Origin: Bacillus sp. FJAT-18017
GTDB lineage: Bacteria > Bacillota > Bacilli > Bacillales > Cytobacillaceae
DNA length: 64,000 nucleotides
Assembly: GCF_001278805.1 (NCBI RefSeq)
Contig: NZ_CP012602.1
Location: 227,001-291,000 of the forward strand
Reading direction: 5' to 3'
A model generated the notes under the pieces. That model did no database searches. It had not been told where the DNA came from and worked only from the letters and a program-made list of their open reading frames with translations. Positions 27,072-34,698 of the stretch are shown piece after piece; positions within the stretch are counted from its first letter, which is position 1; every line of letters begins with the position of its first letter. The translations under genes were made by a program, and so were the position numbers.

Positions 27072-27329
27072 ATGAGTGTGCAAAAAAGTACAGATAGTTC
27101 AAGTCTTGCGGAAGTTGTGGATAGGATTCTGGATAAAGGAATCGTTATTGATGCTTTCGCTAGAGTCTCACTCCTCGGAATTGAAATTCTCACAGTTGAG
27201 GCTAGGGTTGTTATTGCCAGTGTTGATACTTGGCTGCGTTATGCGGAGGCTGTAGGGCTGCTAAAAGATGAATATCAGAATGAAGAAAAGCCAAGAAGAG
27301 GTTTAATAAGCGACCCGCAATTTAGTTAA
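27072..27329 (+). CDS. gvpA: Gas vesicle structural protein GvpA
   Basis: The 85-residue protein contains the conserved hydrophobic GvpA core ([37 protein letters not shown] is at residues ~11-48) and the [10 protein letters not shown] helix. GvpA monomers form the ribs of the gas-permeable protein shell. It is the first gene of the cluster and is almost identical in its core to gvpB 1 kb downstream. Two ribosome-site candidates (AAAGGAG, GAGAGG) precede the ATG. A short hairpin (27360-27377) follows the stop and may protect the gvpA message. Confidence 0.97.
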   Translation: MSVQKSTDSSSLAEVVDRILDKGIVIDAFARVSLLGIEILTVEARVVIASVDTWLRYAEAVGLLKDEYQNEEKPRRGLISDPQFS

Positions 27330-27359
27330 TGGCCCACAAAGTTTTGTAGTCGATTCGAG

Positions 27360-27377
27360 CCGGGTGAGAACACCTGG
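27360..27377 (+). other. Small hairpin after gvpA
   Basis: CCGGGTG and CACCTGG pair over 7 bp (one G-T) with an AGAA loop, 30 nt past the gvpA stop. There is no T-run, so it is more likely a stabiliser or partial pause than a full terminator. Confidence 0.5.
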
Positions 27378-27413
27378 AAAAAATAAAAACAAACAGGAAG
27401 AGGTTGATAGAAG

Positions 27414-27854
27414 ATGTCTGAGAAAGAACAAAACGAACAGCAGCAAGAAATGAATCAACAGGATGAAAATCAAGAAGAAAGCAATCAGCAAGAGGAAAAA
27501 GTAGAGAATCGGAACTTTTCCATTAATCTTGCATTGCTCGGCGGAGCGATAGGAGTTGGAATCGGACTGCTTTCTAGCCAGGGATCAGGCAAAAAAGCCC
27601 TTAAGTCCTTAAGTGAGTCAGAGTTCTTTAAAACGACTAGCCAGGAATTAAAGAAGGCTGCAAATGAAATTCTTACAGACCAAGCCCAAAAAGGAATCAG
27701 ACAAATTGCTTCAAGTTATTTAGGAGATAACGAGGGGCAAGACTCGTCAAAATACGAAGAAATCAAGGAAGAAAACAAGCAGCTAAACGGACGGCTAGAT
27801 CGAATAGAAAAAATGCTTGGCCAATTAACTGAAGCGGGAGCAAAGGCAAACTAA
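27414..27854 (+). CDS. gvpP: Gas vesicle protein GvpP (YtxH-like)
   Basis: The 146-residue protein has a Gln/Glu/Asn-rich head (residues 1-33), one hydrophobic Gly-rich segment (NLALLGGAIGVGIGLLSS, about 38-55) like YtxH/GvpP proteins, and a C-terminal coiled coil ending in RLDRIEKMLGQL. Its place between gvpA and gvpQ matches the Bacillus megaterium order. The exact role in vesicle formation is not known. The ending motif recurs in GvpJ and GvpT here. Confidence 0.88.
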   Translation: MSEKEQNEQQQEMNQQDENQEESNQQEEKVENRNFSINLALLGGAIGVGIGLLSSQGSGKKALKSLSESEFFKTTSQELKKAANEILTDQAQKGIRQIASSYLGDNEGQDSSKYEEIKEENKQLNGRLDRIEKMLGQLTEAGAKAN

Positions 27855-27875
27855 TAAAAATTAGAGGGGCTGGCA

Positions 27876-28304
27876 ATGGATAAGCCTATTAAAAAAACAG
27901 CTGGAAAAGTGGCTAAGGAAGTAATTAAACATACTCCGGAACCAATAAAGGAAAAAGTAAAAGATGTTGTAGTTGAAAAAGCCAAAGAGAATGTAGTGGA
28001 GCAGGCTCAGGACAAAGCCCATGAATTTACGGACCATTTAGAGGAAAAAAGGGACACTTTCGCTGAAAAGCTGAATAGTGGAGCAGAAAAAGCCAAGGAC
28101 AAAACACAGGAAGCTTTACTTGCGGCAAGAGAAAAAGTAGGCCAAGCGAAAGAAAAGGGCAAAAAGCTACAGGATAATCTATCCTCCTCGCAAAAAAAGG
28201 ATGACCGTAAAGTGAAAGGTGTGGGCGATATTAAAAGCGTCAGCAACATTAAAGGAGCTACCAATATTAAATCATCAAACAATATTAAGACAATGGGTTC
28301 TTAA
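27876..28304 (+). CDS. gvpQ: Gas vesicle protein GvpQ
   Basis: The 142-residue protein is highly charged, Lys/Glu-rich and predicted helical, resembling LEA-type proteins (KDKTQEALLAAREKVGQAKEK). The last ~30 residues hold four copies of a 7-residue motif ending in (D/N)IK: GDIK, SNIK, TNIK, NNIK. There is no membrane segment. Assignment rests on position between gvpP and gvpB and on composition. Confidence 0.82.
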   Translation: MDKPIKKTAGKVAKEVIKHTPEPIKEKVKDVVVEKAKENVVEQAQDKAHEFTDHLEEKRDTFAEKLNSGAEKAKDKTQEALLAAREKVGQAKEKGKKLQDNLSSSQKKDDRKVKGVGDIKSVSNIKGATNIKSSNNIKTMGS

Positions 28305-28330
28305 CAGGAATATAGAAAGGAGAATGAATA

Positions 28331-28594
28331 ATGGCAGGAGTTCAGAAAAGTACCGATAGTTCAAGTTTGGCAGAAGTAGTTGACAGAATACTTGATAAGG
28401 GGATTGTCATAGATGCCTTTGTAAGAGTGTCAGTGGTTGGTATTGAAATATTAACAGTAGAAGCCAGAGTGGTTATCGCAAGTGTAGATACATGGTTGCG
28501 CTATGCAGAGGCAGTAGGGCTTCTCAGAGACGAGGTACAGGAAAACGGACTTCCCGCGCCGCAGGACGAAAGAAATGCAAGGTTTAGTATTTGA
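28331..28594 (+). CDS. gvpB: Gas vesicle structural protein GvpB (GvpA paralogue)
   Basis: This is an 87-residue GvpA-family shell protein. Over the core it differs from GvpA only at a few conservative positions (FARVSLLG to [12 protein letters not shown] to LRDE). The DNA differs at many third positions, so the duplication is old and the protein strongly conserved. In B. megaterium GvpB is a functional shell protein. The start is the ATG at 28331 behind AAAGGAG. Confidence 0.96.
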   Translation: MAGVQKSTDSSSLAEVVDRILDKGIVIDAFVRVSVVGIEILTVEARVVIASVDTWLRYAEAVGLLRDEVQENGLPAPQDERNARFSI

Positions 28595-28629
28595 TAAGAA
28601 GTAGGAGTAAGCCGGGGCATGAATGCCCT

Positions 28630-28655
28630 GGCCTCCATTATTAAATTGGGAGGCC
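28630..28655 (+). promoter_or_regulatory. Hairpin that hides the gvpR ribosome-binding site
   Basis: GGCCTCC (28630-28636) can pair fully with GGAGGCC (28649-28655), which contains the Shine-Dalgarno of gvpR. A second pairing, GGGGCAT with ATGCCC (about 28614-28628), lies just upstream. The element has no T-run, so it suggests translational control of gvpR rather than termination. Confidence 0.6.
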
Positions 28656-28658
28656 ATT

Positions 28659-28922
28659 ATGGAAATTAAGAAAATAATAGCCAATGTTACTGAATTCTTT
28701 AACGAATATGTGGCTCCAATTCATAAAATTACGACTGTAGAAGAAGCAGATAATGGCTGGAAACTAATCGTTGAAGTAATTGAAGAAAAGGAATATATGA
28801 AAAAATACGCAAAGGATGAAATGGTCGGTGTATATGAGGTAAGCCTTAATCAGGAAAAGGAAATTACCTCCTATAAAAGAAGGGACCTGCGGTTTAGAAG
28901 TTCCGTTAACCTAGAAATGTAG
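28659..28922 (+). CDS. gvpR: Gas vesicle protein GvpR (GvpO-like)
   Basis: The 87-residue protein fits the GvpO/GvpR family (EEADNGWKLIVEVIEEKEYM, then DEMVGVYEVSLNQEKEITSYKR). The start is ATG at 28659, 5 nt after GGGAGG; a longer frame from 28623 begins inside an RNA hairpin. GvpO is needed for vesicle formation in haloarchaea. Its role in Bacillus is less clear. Confidence 0.87.
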   Translation: MEIKKIIANVTEFFNEYVAPIHKITTVEEADNGWKLIVEVIEEKEYMKKYAKDEMVGVYEVSLNQEKEITSYKRRDLRFRSSVNLEM

Positions 28923-28936
28923 GGCGTGGTGAAAGA

Positions 28937-29857
28937 GTGACGGTATTAAAGAATAAAACTAAAACGCAAAAGCAATCAATTGTTCGGGATAAAGTTACGG
29001 AAGATTTATTAGTTCGTTCAGCCCGATATTTAAAGGCGGGTTATCCTGTCCATTTTACAGGGCCTTCCGGTACAGGGAAGACCTCATTGGCACTTGAACT
29101 CGCAAAAACAAGAAAAAGGCCAGTTATGCTTATCCATGGACACCACGAATTGAACAATAAAGATCTGATAGGAGACTTTACAGGATATACAAGCAAAAAG
29201 GTAGTAGATAACTATATTCGGTCTGTTTATAAAAGAGACGAAAGCATTACGGAAACATGGAGGGACGGGCGCTTGCTAGAAGCGGTAAAGAACGGCTACA
29301 CGCTTGTCTATGATGAATTCACCCGCTCTAAACCTATAACAAATAATATTTTTCTATCAATTTTAGAAGAAGGAGTTCTCCCTCTTTACGGAACAAAATT
29401 AACCGAACCGTTTATTCGTGTCCATCCTGATTTTACTGTCATTTTTACCAGTAACCCTTCTGAATATTCAGGGGTCTATGAAACACAGGATGCACTGTTA
29501 GACCGCCTGATTACCATTCATATTGATCATAAAGACAGCGAACGGGAAGCGCTTATACTATCAGGAAAAATTGATATGAGTAAAAGTGAAGCAGCTACTA
29601 TTACAAACCTGGTAGCTCGCTTGCGGAAACAGTGCAAAGGTGAGACTGGTCCAAGCCTTAGAGCCTCATTACGGATTGCGGCTATAGCGAAGGATGAGGG
29701 GATTTCCATAAATGGAAACGATCCTGAATTCCAGAAGCTTTGCATCGACATTTTAGCCCAGCAAATAAGCCGTTCTATTGATGTAGAGAACCCAATAGAA
29801 ACAGCAAAGGAAATGATTAAAAAGGCATGCAATAACCTGGAGCTTAATAAGGAGTAA
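28937..29857 (+). CDS. gvpN: Gas vesicle AAA+ ATPase GvpN
   Basis: The 306-residue MoxR-type AAA+ ATPase has Walker A TGPSGTGKTS (41-50), Walker B TLVYDEFTRSKP, sensor residues in FTSNPSEY and an arginine near DRLITIHIDH. GvpN is thought to help enlarge or insert subunits into growing vesicles. The start is GTG at 28937, 15 bp after gvpR. Confidence 0.96.
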   Translation: MTVLKNKTKTQKQSIVRDKVTEDLLVRSARYLKAGYPVHFTGPSGTGKTSLALELAKTRKRPVMLIHGHHELNNKDLIGDFTGYTSKKVVDNYIRSVYKRDESITETWRDGRLLEAVKNGYTLVYDEFTRSKPITNNIFLSILEEGVLPLYGTKLTEPFIRVHPDFTVIFTSNPSEYSGVYETQDALLDRLITIHIDHKDSEREALILSGKIDMSKSEAATITNLVARLRKQCKGETGPSLRASLRIAAIAKDEGISINGNDPEFQKLCIDILAQQISRSIDVENPIETAKEMIKKACNNLELNKE

Positions 29858-29872
29858 AAGGAGAGACGTACT

Positions 29873-30640
29873 ATGAGCCAAGGAGAAACGGGAATTTATA
29901 TATTTTGCGGAATACAAGCAGAATCGGATGAAAGTTTTGGCCAGGTCGAAGTTGAAAGTGATAAAGCAGACCTTTTTCTAATCCGCTATAAGGATGCAGC
30001 AATGGTTGCCGCAGAAGTACCAATGAAAATCTACCACCCGAATAAAGAAAATTTAATGATGCACCAGGGAACTGTTTCTCAAGTTATGAAAAAAAACCAG
30101 ACAGTCATCCCGGTTAGCTTTGGTAATGTCTTTAAATCAAAAGAAGATGTTGCTGTACTTCTGGAAAATCTATATCCACAATTTGAAAAACTTTTTCCTG
30201 CGATTAAGGGCAAGATTGAACTTGGACTTAAAGTGATTGGAAAGAAGGAATGGCTGGAATCCCAGGTGAGCGGAAATGAAAAAATTGGGAATATGACTAA
30301 ATCGCTTCAAGGAAAATCCGAAGCAGCTAGCTATTATGAAAGAATTCAATTAGGCGGCATAGCTCAAAAAATTGTTCAATCCCTTCAAAGTGAGGTTGAA
30401 CAGGAAATATTTGAACCTTTAAAAAAGCTGGCTGAGGCTTCAAAGGCAAATGATCCGATAGGAGAAAAAATGTTATTAAATGCCGCGTTCTTGATAGACC
30501 GAGAAAAAGAAGCAGAGTTTGATCAGAAAATTAATGAGGCTTATGAAAAATGGAAGGATAAGGTCGATTTCAACTACAGTGGCCCCTGGCCTGCGTATAA
30601 TTTTGTCAATATCCGTTTAACTGTCGAGAATGCGGGATGA
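29873..30640 (+). CDS. gvpF: Gas vesicle protein GvpF
   Basis: The 255-residue GvpF/GvpL-family protein opens with IYIFCGIQ and closes with FNYSGPWPAYNFVNIRL, the family's conserved SGPWPxYxF end. It is thought to bind GvpA and act as a chaperone or nucleation factor. It follows a strong AAAGGAG site, and its TGA overlaps the gvpG ATG (ATGA). A paralogue, gvpL, lies two genes downstream. Confidence 0.95.
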   Translation: MSQGETGIYIFCGIQAESDESFGQVEVESDKADLFLIRYKDAAMVAAEVPMKIYHPNKENLMMHQGTVSQVMKKNQTVIPVSFGNVFKSKEDVAVLLENLYPQFEKLFPAIKGKIELGLKVIGKKEWLESQVSGNEKIGNMTKSLQGKSEAASYYERIQLGGIAQKIVQSLQSEVEQEIFEPLKKLAEASKANDPIGEKMLLNAAFLIDREKEAEFDQKINEAYEKWKDKVDFNYSGPWPAYNFVNIRLTVENAG

Positions 30641-30891
30641 TTCATAAGCTTGTTTCTGCCCCTATTAACCTTGTTGTGAAAATTGCGGAGAAGGTTAAGG
30701 AGGAGGCGGATAAGGAACTTTATGACCTTCCTACCATACAGCAAAAATTGATTCAGCTACAAATGATGTATGAGCTTGGAGAAATACCAGAGGAAGCCTA
30801 TAAGGCGAAGGAAGAGGAATTGATTCTCCGGTATGAAGTCGCAAAGCAGCTCGAACTGAAACAGTGGGAAGAGATGGCGAAAAGGAAATGA
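30637..30891 (+). CDS. gvpG: Gas vesicle protein GvpG
   Basis: The 84-residue protein fits GvpG, with an N-terminal LVSAPINLVVKIAEKVKEEADKE and the helical pattern QQKLIQLQMMYELGEIPEEAYKAKEEEL. It is coupled to gvpF and gvpL by ATGA overlaps on both sides, so the three proteins are probably made in fixed ratio. Short helical GvpG proteins are accessory assembly factors. Confidence 0.94.
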   Translation: MIHKLVSAPINLVVKIAEKVKEEADKELYDLPTIQQKLIQLQMMYELGEIPEEAYKAKEEELILRYEVAKQLELKQWEEMAKRK

Positions 30892-31712
30892 GGGCAGCAG
30901 AAACGATGGAAGACTTGATTTATTTATATGGATTGGTTCCAACAAAGGAAATAACTGATAAACCATTGCCACCCTTTAAGGATTTTGACGGCAAAGGGGA
31001 GATTTATCCCATTAGAATCAATGGGATTACCGCAGTCGTATGCAAACTGGATTCACAAACCTATACGGAAGAAACGATTAAGGAACGGATTGACAACGAT
31101 ATGGGCTGGCTTCAGGAAAAAGCCTTTCACCATCATGAAACGGTTTTGAATCTATCAAAACTTTTTACGATTATTCCTTTGAAATTTTGCACTTTGTACA
31201 AGAGTGAAAATAGCTTAAAGGAGTCGATTCAGTCCAATTCTTCCCGAATGGAAAGCACCTTCAATCTCATTTCCAACAACGAAGAGTGGAATTTAAAGAT
31301 ATACTGCGATGACAAGTTATTAAAAGCAGAAGTTAGCGCGAATAATCCGGTAATTGAAGAAAAAAGAGAAGAAATTAGCAGTCTATCAAAAGGAAAGCAA
31401 TTTTTTGAAAAGAAAAAGCTGGACCAGTTAATTGAAAGAGAGGTTGAAAAAGAAAAGATTGCTGTGAGTGAAGATATCCACTTGCAACTCAAGGGATTTG
31501 CTATTGAAGGAATTGTAAAGAAAACCTGGGGCAAGGATGTTACTGGCAGAAAAGATCAAATGACGTGGAATAGTGTTTACCTAGTTTCTAAGACAAAAGT
31601 GGAACCATTTTTGGAGCAAATTCAGCAATTTGAAAAGGACATGAAAGAAAAAGGGTGGCAGTTTGAAGCTACAGGGCCATGGCCTGTTTACCATTTTTCC
31701 AGCCTTTCATAA
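30888..31712 (+). CDS. gvpL: Gas vesicle protein GvpL
   Basis: The 274-residue GvpL/GvpF-family protein begins with DLIYLYGLV and ends with EATGPWPVYHFSSL. I chose the ATG at 30888, which overlaps the gvpG stop (ATGA); MEDLIYLYG at 30906 is an alternative. It has about the same fold as GvpF, with a different central helical insert (around residues 150-200), and probably interacts with several Gvp proteins during assembly. Confidence 0.94.
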   Translation: MRAAETMEDLIYLYGLVPTKEITDKPLPPFKDFDGKGEIYPIRINGITAVVCKLDSQTYTEETIKERIDNDMGWLQEKAFHHHETVLNLSKLFTIIPLKFCTLYKSENSLKESIQSNSSRMESTFNLISNNEEWNLKIYCDDKLLKAEVSANNPVIEEKREEISSLSKGKQFFEKKKLDQLIEREVEKEKIAVSEDIHLQLKGFAIEGIVKKTWGKDVTGRKDQMTWNSVYLVSKTKVEPFLEQIQQFEKDMKEKGWQFEATGPWPVYHFSSLS

Positions 31713-31726
31713 GTGGAGATGAGGAT

Positions 31727-31999
31727 ATGACAGTACGAGAAACAATTGAAAACAAAGATATAGGATTAATTGATATATTGGATGTCATCCTCGATAAAGG
31801 GGTCGCAATCAAGGCGGATTTAATAATTTCCATCGCAGGAGTCGACCTTGTTTATTTAGACCTTCGGGTATTAATTGCTTCTGTTGAATCCCTTGTACAG
31901 GCTCAGCAGAAAGGTAAAGCAATTTCTTCCGAACAATTTGACCAACAAAGGGAGGACTTAATCCATGCAACCGGCCAGCCAAGCAAATGGAAAAATTAA
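31727..31999 (+). CDS. gvpS: Gas vesicle protein GvpS (GvpA-like)
   Basis: The 90-residue GvpA-superfamily protein has the core IDILDVILDKGVAIKADLIISIAGVDLVYLDLRVLIASVE, followed by a Gln-rich tail. It is more diverged than GvpB and is a minor or accessory shell protein. The start is the ATG at 31727. The last 35 bp overlap gvpK in another frame, and the gvpK ribosome site lies inside gvpS. Confidence 0.92.
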   Translation: MTVRETIENKDIGLIDILDVILDKGVAIKADLIISIAGVDLVYLDLRVLIASVESLVQAQQKGKAISSEQFDQQREDLIHATGQPSKWKN

Positions 32000-32249
32000 T
32001 TTGGATCCTGATAACGCAGAACATGGATTAGCCCAGCTTGTTTTGACAATCATCGAGCTCCTAAGACAAATCGTTGAAAGGCATGCCATGAGGCGTGTTG
32101 AAGGTGGTACGCTGACGGATGATCAAATAGAAGCTTTGGGGGAAGCTTTGATGAATCTTGAAGAAAAAATGGAAGAGTTGAAGGAGATATTTGGCTTGGA
32201 TGCTGAGGATTTAAATATTGATTTGGGTCCTTTAGGCAGCTTACTTTAA
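31965..32249 (+). CDS. gvpK: Gas vesicle protein GvpK
   Basis: The 94-residue protein matches GvpK (GLAQLVLTIIELLRQIVERHAMRRVEGGTL, then LGEALMNLEEKMEEL and NIDLGPLGSLL). The start is ATG at 31965, 8 nt after AAAGGGAGG, within the end of gvpS. GvpK is required for vesicle formation, but its mechanism is unclear. Confidence 0.95.
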   Translation: MQPASQANGKINLDPDNAEHGLAQLVLTIIELLRQIVERHAMRRVEGGTLTDDQIEALGEALMNLEEKMEELKEIFGLDAEDLNIDLGPLGSLL

Positions 32250-32271
32250 ACAAAGCAAGGAGGCTTTCCGA

Positions 32272-32601
32272 ATGGCAGTCGAGCATAATATGCAATCCAG
32301 CACAATTGTAGATGTATTAGAAAAAATATTAGATAAAGGTGTAGTGATAGCGGGTGATATTACAGTTGGAATTGCCGATGTAGAACTTTTGACGATAAAA
32401 ATCCGGCTAATTGTTGCATCTATCGATAAGGCAAAAGAAATTGGTATGGACTGGTGGGAAAGTGATCCTTACTTAAGTTCAAAAGCCAATGAGGGAACGA
32501 AAGCCCTGGAGGAAGAAAACAAAAGGCTTCAGGAGCGGCTGGAAGCTTTGGAAAGCAAGCTATCCGGAAACCGATTAAATTCACCTGAATTTAATGTGTG
32601 A
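32272..32601 (+). CDS. gvpJ: Gas vesicle protein GvpJ (GvpA-like)
   Basis: The 109-residue protein has a GvpA-like core (IVDVLEKILDKGVVIAGDITVGIADVELLTIKIRLIVASIDKA), then DWWESDPYLSS, then a short coiled coil with RLEALESKLSG. GvpJ is an essential minor component, possibly at vesicle tips. A strong AAGGAGG site precedes the ATG. Confidence 0.94.
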   Translation: MAVEHNMQSSTIVDVLEKILDKGVVIAGDITVGIADVELLTIKIRLIVASIDKAKEIGMDWWESDPYLSSKANEGTKALEEENKRLQERLEALESKLSGNRLNSPEFNV

Positions 32602-32642
32602 CATTTTAATTACTACAATAAAGCATAAATGGAGGAACGAAC

Positions 32643-34250
32643 ATGGAAGAAAATAAGGAAAATCAAACAACTTTACTAAGTAACAAAACGAGTGTTAATT
32701 CAGCAGCACTAAAACGAACCCTGGCAGGAGGAGTAATCGGTGCGACACTTGGATATTTGGCTACTCCCGAAAATGGAAAAAAAGTAATGGATGGCGTTAA
32801 TGGCGGTGTTGCCGGACTGGGAAATGCGGCAAAGAGTAATTCCAAAAAAGCATTCCACTCATTAAAGGATTCTACTTCAAAACTTTTTAGTAGAGAAGGA
32901 GAAAACACAAAAGAAGAAACGTCAGCAAAGGACGGAAGTGATACTAGCCTTTCTACTGCTTCTAGTGAAAAAAGGGATTCAAAGAATGATAGTGTTGATA
33001 GTCGCTTGAATAGGCTGGAAGAAATGTTAACAAAGCTCATTCAGGAAAAGGAAGACCAGGAGAAAAATCAGAGTGGTTCAAAAGTTTCAAAGGCGGAAGA
33101 AGGCTCAGCAGAAGGTCAGGATGATAGCCTGGAGAATGAAGATGGGTCGACCCAGGATTCTGAGGGTTCAGAAGAGGAGTCTGATTCTGATAATGATAGT
33201 GATGCCAAAGAGGATGAGTCGCAACTAGTACTTTCCAAAGAAGGCAAATCACAGAAACCTGAAAACGATGGTGAAAAGAATAAAGACCAAAATGAATCTC
33301 CTAAAGGGGACGAAGAAAAAAAAGATACAGAATCCAATCAAGCCGGTGATGGATCATCTTCACAAACTGAAGGTACAGGTGATCATGAGGAGTCTAAAAA
33401 GCCGACTGAAGAACAAGATGATGCTGAAAGTAGTGAGGGAAAGGATGGCACCTCTACAGATGAAAGCTATGAGACGTTAAAAAAACAAAATAAAGATTTG
33501 CAGGGGCGATTAAGCTCGTTGGAAGGCATGCTCTCAAAATTGATTGATGCGAAAAAGAGCGAGAAGGATAATGATACGGAGAATTCGGATACACAGTATA
33601 ATGAAAAAAAGGCTGGACAAGATTCCGATGATGGCAGCTCTGTAAATGAAAGACAGAATGGAAATGAAAAAGTAAAGGCCTCTGGAGAAGACCAGAAAGA
33701 CCAAGAAAAAACGGATACTGCATCGGAAGAACAGGAAAGCGAAAAAGAAGAAGGTGCATCCTCAGAAGCTAAGAAAGATAAAGAGGAAGAAAAAGGTGCT
33801 TCACAGGGCCAGGAAGATCAAGAAGAAACAGATGGATCTCGGAGAGACCAGGATGATGAAGAAGATACAGATACATCTCAGGAAGACCAGGATGACGAAG
33901 GGGAAACAGATGCTTCTCAGAAAGACCAGGAGAGCGAAGAAGAAACAGAGACATTTCAGGAAGGCTCGGAAGACGAAGAGGCAGATGACGATTCCTTAGA
34001 AGGCCAGGAAGAGGGAGAAGAAAACAACAATTCCGAAGATGGCCAGGAAGGCAAGGATAACAGTAAAGAGGGCGAGCAAGCTGTGAATGGGCGTAAAGGT
34101 CAGGAACATACAGACAAGCCCAAAGAACCCAGCAAAAAGGCAGGCAAAGCAAATAAAGAAAAACAAAAGGGGAGCTACACGGTTCTCTCGGAAGAAGACG
34201 ACACCTACCTTCTCTTGGAGGGATTGGAAAGGAAGGCGGAAGATGAGTAA
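32643..34250 (+). CDS. gvpT: Gas vesicle protein GvpT with a very long acidic tail
   Basis: The first ~85 residues include a Gly/Ala segment (LAGGVIGATLGYLATPENGKK) like GvpP/YtxH proteins. The remaining ~450 residues are low-complexity and strongly acidic, with repeated units built on DQxDxEExTxxSQ near residues 395-435. Two coiled-coil modules of the type RLxxLExMLxKLI occur near residues 120 and 290. The end turns basic (about 475-515) before TVLSEEDDTYLLLEGLERK. The protein should be mostly disordered. It overlaps gvpU by 8 bp. Confidence 0.85.
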   Translation: MEENKENQTTLLSNKTSVNSAALKRTLAGGVIGATLGYLATPENGKKVMDGVNGGVAGLGNAAKSNSKKAFHSLKDSTSKLFSREGENTKEETSAKDGSDTSLSTASSEKRDSKNDSVDSRLNRLEEMLTKLIQEKEDQEKNQSGSKVSKAEEGSAEGQDDSLENEDGSTQDSEGSEEESDSDNDSDAKEDESQLVLSKEGKSQKPENDGEKNKDQNESPKGDEEKKDTESNQAGDGSSSQTEGTGDHEESKKPTEEQDDAESSEGKDGTSTDESYETLKKQNKDLQGRLSSLEGMLSKLIDAKKSEKDNDTENSDTQYNEKKAGQDSDDGSSVNERQNGNEKVKASGEDQKDQEKTDTASEEQESEKEEGASSEAKKDKEEEKGASQGQEDQEETDGSRRDQDDEEDTDTSQEDQDDEGETDASQKDQESEEETETFQEGSEDEEADDDSLEGQEEGEENNNSEDGQEGKDNSKEGEQAVNGRKGQEHTDKPKEPSKKAGKANKEKQKGSYTVLSEEDDTYLLLEGLERKAEDE

Positions 34251-34644
34251 TCAGCCGGAACCAAAAGATACTGTACTGGAGTTATTTGTTCAAGCCGCCA
34301 ATAATCACGGCTTTAATCTAGACATAACATTAAATGTCAAGGGGGCAGTGGTTACAGGCACTATCATTTCGGCCAGGGACTACTTTGAATCTTTAAGTGG
34401 AACAGTTGAAGATGGAAGTGATGTGGCAGAAAAACTTAGTGATATGCTATCGAATGCGGGAGAAAGCGCCGGTTCGGAAAGCCAACCTGAAGCCAATTAT
34501 ATTCATTTGAAAAATGCCAATGTTTATGTCGGTGACAGCAAACCGACACCCTCAAAGGGTGACATTCTTTGGAGAGGAAAGCTCAGTGAAGTTGATGGTT
34601 TCTTCATTGGAAGAATTGTAGATGGCAAATCAAAAGATTCATAG
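34243..34644 (+). CDS. gvpU: Gas vesicle protein GvpU
   Basis: The 133-residue protein matches GvpU (NHGFNLDITLNVKGAVVTGTIISARDYFESL, then YIHLKNANVY and WRGKLSEVDGFFIGRI). The start is ATG at 34243 within the last codons of gvpT, behind AAAGGAAGG; longer frames from 34087 overlap gvpT. It is the last gene of the cluster. A terminator follows. Confidence 0.93.
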   Translation: MSNQPEPKDTVLELFVQAANNHGFNLDITLNVKGAVVTGTIISARDYFESLSGTVEDGSDVAEKLSDMLSNAGESAGSESQPEANYIHLKNANVYVGDSKPTPSKGDILWRGKLSEVDGFFIGRIVDGKSKDS

Positions 34645-34665
34645 TTGGTCCATTTGTAAAAAGTA

Positions 34666-34694
34666 AACCTCCAGCTGTTCAGTTGCTGGAGGTT
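34666..34694. terminator. Shared terminator between gvpU and the BceB-like gene
   Basis: A perfect 10-bp stem, AACCTCCAGC with GCTGGAGGTT, has a 9-nt loop. The T-rich side is on the minus strand, so it ends the convergent transporter gene best and may block read-through from gvpU. Confidence 0.82.
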
Positions 34695-34698
34695 ACTA

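Noticed and set aside
32663..34152. Several minus-strand frames and other-frame ORFs within gvpT
   Set aside because: They arise from the repetitive GAA/GAT-rich coding sequence; their Ser/Leu/Pro-rich products have no start signals.
24600..34650. Gas-vesicle region as a recent mobile island
   Set aside because: I see no integrase, tRNA gene, flanking direct repeats or IS element within the window, so transfer cannot be supported from this sequence alone.
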